25,590 bases of DNA from an uncultured Eubacterium sp. (GTDB lineage: Bacteria > Bacillota > Clostridia > Peptostreptococcales > Anaerovoracaceae), in NCBI GenBank assembly GCA_900543485.1, contig UQRM01000032.1, positions 1 to 25,590 of the forward strand. Direction: 5' to 3'. The notes under the pieces were generated by a model. The model was not told the origin of the DNA, searched no databases, and worked only from the letters and a program-made list of their open reading frames with translations. This document shows, piece after piece, positions 23,203 through 25,590 of the stretch; the first letter of the stretch is position 1; each line of letters opens with the position of its first letter. Position numbers and translations under genes: made by a program.

Positions 23203-24582
23203 TTAATTTGATACGTACTTCATATCGTTTTCCTTCATCGCCTTCATCGCCTTATCGATGGCAACCAGCGTCTTATCGATATCTTCCTGGCTATGCGATA
23301 CGTTTACATACCATCTTCCGCCAAACATGATGAACACACCGTATTCCTGCAGATATTGCTGGAATACCTCTACGATCTTCTTGTCGAACCCGATCAGATC
23401 TTCCTTGGTATACAGCCTTCTTCTTCCGCCCGGGATCCCGAAGATGGTGGAGAATACGCCCTGAGACTCAGTGATAGTCAGCGGAATATCGTATTTCTCC
23501 GCACAGGCGATCATGCCGTCCATCAGCTGCTCCTGCAGCTTCCATACATGCTTATAGGCGGCACCGTCATCTCTTGCCAGGATCTCGATAGTCGCTTTAG
23601 TCGCACACTGGCCGAGACCATATCCTGGATAAGTTCCCGGACAGAGGACATAACCGTCTCTGATGCAATCCATGATCTTTTTCTTTCCCGCTACGCATGC
23701 TGTAGGAATGCCATTGGCCATCGCCTTACCCAGTGTACAGATATCCGGCGTTACTCCCAGCTCTGCCTGCGCCCCGCCAAGGCCGAGGCGGAACCCGGTG
23801 ATTATCTCGTCCATGGACATCACTACATTGTACTTATCGCACAGCTCACGCATCCTCTCAAGATATCCCGGCTTTGGATAAAGTCCATCGTGATCCCAGT
23901 TGATCCCCTCGAAATGCACGCCTGCAATCTCGTCATGCCACTTTTCGAAAGTCTCCTCCAGCGCTTCAAAGTCATTGTATGGTATCATGAAGATGCCATC
24001 TTCGCAATGCGGCGCACGCCCGTGTGTCTGATACGGATCCTCCTCTGCGGACAGCCCTCTGTCTTCAAAGGAAACACATGGCCTTCCTTCTTCATCCGGC
24101 TTCATCCAGCCGCCCAGGATATCATCTGCCCAGCCGCCGTAATGACCTTCGAGCCGCAGGATCCTCGGCTTTCCTGTATATGCCCTCATGATCCTGTACG
24201 CCATCTTGACACATTCTGTTCCGGATGACGTGAACTTGACTTCCTCCGCACACGGCAGATACTTTCTCAAGAGCTCCGCCACATCGATGTCCAGTGGCGA
24301 AAACAGTAAGTTCGATCCGATGGTAGTCCCGTGTGTCTTCATATAAGCTGTCAGTATCTGCACGAATTCCGGATGAGCATGCCCCAGAATATTCGGACCC
24401 ATGGATCCGTTGTACTCTATGTACTCATTTCCGTCGATATCCGTCAGGTGCGTCCCGATGGAAGTATCGATGAACAGCTTGTGCTTAGTGACGTCCATCG
24501 GAACTCTCAAATTGGAGTGTCCGCCCGGATAGTACTCGTTATATTTTTTGGACAATGCTTCGCTTTTTTCTTTCTTTAACAT
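23203..24582 (-). CDS. Class III PLP aminotransferase (glutamate-1-semialdehyde aminomutase-like)
   Basis: 459 residues of the class III (subgroup II) aminotransferases, closest by eye to glutamate-1-semialdehyde 2,1-aminomutase. Motifs: PGGHSNLRVP (19-28, the substrate-lid start typical of that group), GHAHPE (67-72), phosphate-cup SSGTECVKMA (119-128), MDEIITGFR with D258, and the PLP lysine K286 in TLGKAMANGIP. Length is about 30 residues above GSA aminomutase (about 430), with an insert near 160-195. No heme-synthesis genes are nearby, so a different amino donor or acceptor is likely. AGGAGG lies 8 bases before the ATG. It is downstream of the VOC gene (187-base gap with repeats) and upstream of the AraC gene. 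Ile codons are mostly ATC. Probable role: an amine or amino-acid catabolic step controlled with its neighbours. Confidence 0.85.
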   Translation of the reverse strand: MLKKEKSEALSKKYNEYYPGGHSNLRVPMDVTKHKLFIDTSIGTHLTDIDGNEYIEYNGSMGPNILGHAHPEFVQILTAYMKTHGTTIGSNLLFSPLDIDVAELLRKYLPCAEEVKFTSSGTECVKMAYRIMRAYTGKPRILRLEGHYGGWADDILGGWMKPDEEGRPCVSFEDRGLSAEEDPYQTHGRAPHCEDGIFMIPYNDFEALEETFEKWHDEIAGVHFEGINWDHDGLYPKPGYLERMRELCDKYNVVMSMDEIITGFRLGLGGAQAELGVTPDICTLGKAMANGIPTACVAGKKKIMDCIRDGYVLCPGTYPGYGLGQCATKATIEILARDDGAAYKHVWKLQEQLMDGMIACAEKYDIPLTITESQGVFSTIFGIPGGRRRLYTKEDLIGFDKKIVEVFQQYLQEYGVFIMFGGRWYVNVSHSQEDIDKTLVAIDKAMKAMKENDMKYVSN

Positions 24583-24624
24583 ATCTCTTTCCTCCTGTAT
24601 CGGTTATTCGTGATAAATCATGCA

Positions 24625-24690
24625 CCGTTTTCCTTTTTCTTTTACCATCATGATAGCTAAATCCTTACTGCTTCTTCTAGGAGAAAACGG
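24625..24690. repeat. Inverted motif pair upstream of the aminotransferase gene
   Basis: CCGTTTTC (24625-24632) and GAAAACGG (24683-24690) are exact inverted copies 50 bases apart. The second lies inside the 13-mer TAGGAGAAAACGG (24678-24690), which recurs exactly, inverted, upstream of the VOC gene at 25342-25354. The position about 45-110 bases before the aminotransferase start suggests an operator, unproven. The rest of this 187-base gap shows no convincing promoter or terminator. Confidence 0.45.
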
Positions 24691-24769
24691 CCCATATTCA
24701 TTCACGGCATCCGTTTCCCTCTGCGGTCGCGTTTTTCTATACAGAGACCGCGCTCTTTCCTCCCTCCAT

Positions 24770-25231
24770 TTACATCTGCTGCAATTCGAAGATGATGCCG
24801 TCCGGATCTCTCATATACATCCAGTATCCGATCGGTTTCTTTTCATCACCGGTTTCAAATTCTTTCGGCGCCATAAATGGTTTCACATCATACTCTGCCA
24901 ATCGCTTCACCCATTCCTCGATATCATCCACGAGAAATCCCATGTGCAGTTTTCCCACGCAGGCTGCTGTCAACGGCACGTTGACCGGCTCCGGTACAGT
25001 AAATTCGATCAGTTCTATCGTGTTGCCGTCCGGGATCCTCAAGATCGCCTCCCGGTGCGCATGCTCGCTGTTATCGCCTTCTATTCCCATTCCTATCCCT
25101 TCCTCGGGATCCATGAATACGTCACTTGGCCCGTCGACCAGCTCCAACCCCAATACAGTTGTATAAAATTCAATTGTTTTCTCTAGATTTTTTACAATAA
25201 CGCCTACATGTGTTAATCCTTTTACCTTCAT
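24770..25231 (-). CDS. VOC metalloprotein, methylmalonyl-CoA epimerase/glyoxalase-like
   Basis: 153 residues from the ATG at 25229-25231 (AAAGGAG upstream; a longer frame start has no site). Two VOC half-domains are visible: about 1-78 (VKGLTHVGVIVKNLEKTIEF) and about 94-153 (LHMGFLVDDIEEWVKRLAEY, MRDPDGIIFELQQM). All four usual metal ligands appear present: H8, E73 (or E76) in TIELIEF, H96 and E149. So, unlike the other VOC protein in the window, this one likely binds a divalent metal and acts as an epimerase, isomerase or lyase. Substrate unknown. It is the first gene before the aminotransferase on the same strand and is likely transcribed from the extended -10 promoter at 25373. Confidence 0.82.
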   Translation of the reverse strand: MKVKGLTHVGVIVKNLEKTIEFYTTVLGLELVDGPSDVFMDPEEGIGMGIEGDNSEHAHREAILRIPDGNTIELIEFTVPEPVNVPLTAACVGKLHMGFLVDDIEEWVKRLAEYDVKPFMAPKEFETGDEKKPIGYWMYMRDPDGIIFELQQM

Positions 25232-25302
25232 TACACGTCTCCTTTCTGGACATTTCAATGCTTTGTCTGAACAAATGTATAGACCATTTTCGTTTCTAGT
25301 TC

Positions 25303-25354
25303 TAGTAAAAAACGGCAGTTTTCTGATAATTTTTACTAATTCCGTTTTCTCCTA
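25303..25354 (-). promoter_or_regulatory. Structured leader with inverted repeats before the VOC gene
   Basis: Between promoter and gene the leader holds two overlapping pairings: TAGTAAAAA / TTTTTACTA (25303-25311 with 25330-25338) and AAAACGG / CCGTTTT (25310-25316 with 25342-25348). They share bases at 25310-25311, so they compete for those bases. The second includes the 13-mer at 25342-25354 also found upstream of the aminotransferase gene. Either protein operators or an RNA switch; no known riboswitch recognised. Confidence 0.4.
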
Positions 25355-25372
25355 TATGGAATTCCTTTTTCT

Positions 25373-25381
25373 ATTATATCA
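25373..25381 (-). promoter_or_regulatory. Extended -10 promoter of the VOC-aminotransferase unit
   Basis: Minus strand TGATATAAT: TATAAT at 25373-25378 with TGA at 25379-25381. No good -35. The predicted start of transcription is near 25366, leaving a leader of about 135 bases before the VOC gene. Confidence 0.6.
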
Positions 25382-25590
25382 TTGTCACGAAAGTTGCGAT
25401 CAGACATTTGATAAACAAACGATAAGAAGAAACGAAGCAACTGGAGGTGATGATCCTTACGAAACAAAATCAAGCATGAAATTCAATATGAAGCAGGTCT
25501 TTACTATAAATGAAAGACTAACTATGTGAAGTCAAGTGATTTTCAAAAAAAATTGCATTGAACTTTGAGAATTGAATAACGACATGACAA
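25382..25590. other. AT-rich window end with no supported gene
   Basis: Nothing I can support as a gene. A strong Shine-Dalgarno-like GGAGGTGAT occurs on the plus strand at 25443-25451, but the only start codon near it (ATG 25450-25452) is too close and opens just nine codons. A 17-codon frame follows from 25476. These may be the leader of a plus-strand gene beyond the window. Confidence 0.3.

Noticed and set aside
24720..24768. Possible terminator between the VOC and aminotransferase genes
   Set aside because: Several GC-rich pairings are possible (GCGGTC/GACCGC, CTCTG/CAGAG), but none gives a compact stem followed by a T-run on the minus strand.
25441..25529. Strong ribosome-binding-site-like GGAGGTGAT followed by short plus-strand frames
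   Set aside because: No start codon lies at a working distance; the near ATG gives nine codons and the next frame is only 17 codons. Could be a leader of a gene outside the window.
1..25590. CRISPR arrays, tRNA or rRNA genes, insertion sequences, prophage genes
   Set aside because: No regularly spaced repeats, no cloverleaf or rRNA-like stretch, and no transposase or integrase motif were seen on either strand.

Overview
The window looks like a chromosomal segment of an anaerobic low-to-mid GC Bacillota, most likely class Clostridia. The reasons are strong AGGAGG-type ribosome binding sites, compact minus-strand operons, Bacillus-type PurR next to SpoVG, a murC-glmU-prs-pth-mfd gene order known from Bacillota, a MurT/GatD pair, and heavy use of the Ile codon ATA in the housekeeping genes. 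No rRNA, tRNA, CRISPR array, transposase or prophage gene was seen. Family assignments come from motifs read by eye; no database search was possible.

Layout. 1-600: an unexplained AT-rich flank, a strong minus-strand terminator and a two-helix small membrane protein. 600-5.0 kb: carA-carB (carbamoyl phosphate synthase) from a clear promoter whose spacer carries ArgR-like palindromes. 5.06-5.6 kb: a hotdog thioesterase with its own promoter. 5.8-13.7 kb: a six-gene minus-strand operon murC, glmU (acetyltransferase domain only), prs, pth, mfd, dapB, starting at an extended -10 promoter and ending at a perfect 16-bp hairpin. Divergent from it, on the plus strand, are purR and spoVG. spoVG converges on the murT-gatD-pyk operon at a bidirectional terminator. 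18.9-20.7 kb: a sugar-transfer-type ATP-grasp protein and a small VOC protein.

20.8-25.4 kb is an accessory block: an AraC-type regulator, a glycerol-dehydrogenase-like gene broken at a G8 tract, a class III PLP aminotransferase and a VOC metalloprotein. These genes prefer ATC over ATA for Ile, unlike the rest of the window. The intergenic regions upstream of the aminotransferase and the VOC gene share an exact 13-bp motif in opposite orientation.

How the genes work together: the core supports cell-wall precursor synthesis (MurC, GlmU acetyltransferase, DapB, MurT/GatD), nucleotide precursors (CarAB, Prs, PurR control), translation and repair upkeep (Pth, Mfd) and glycolysis (Pyk). The most unusual observation is the MurT/GatD pair. 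The GatD homologue has Thr where the glutaminase cysteine should be and Ile where the histidine should be, and its MurT partner has lost the usual acidic motif facing that site. A glutamine-hydrolysing lipid II amidating complex seems to have been converted into something else: ammonia-dependent, structural, or with a new donor.
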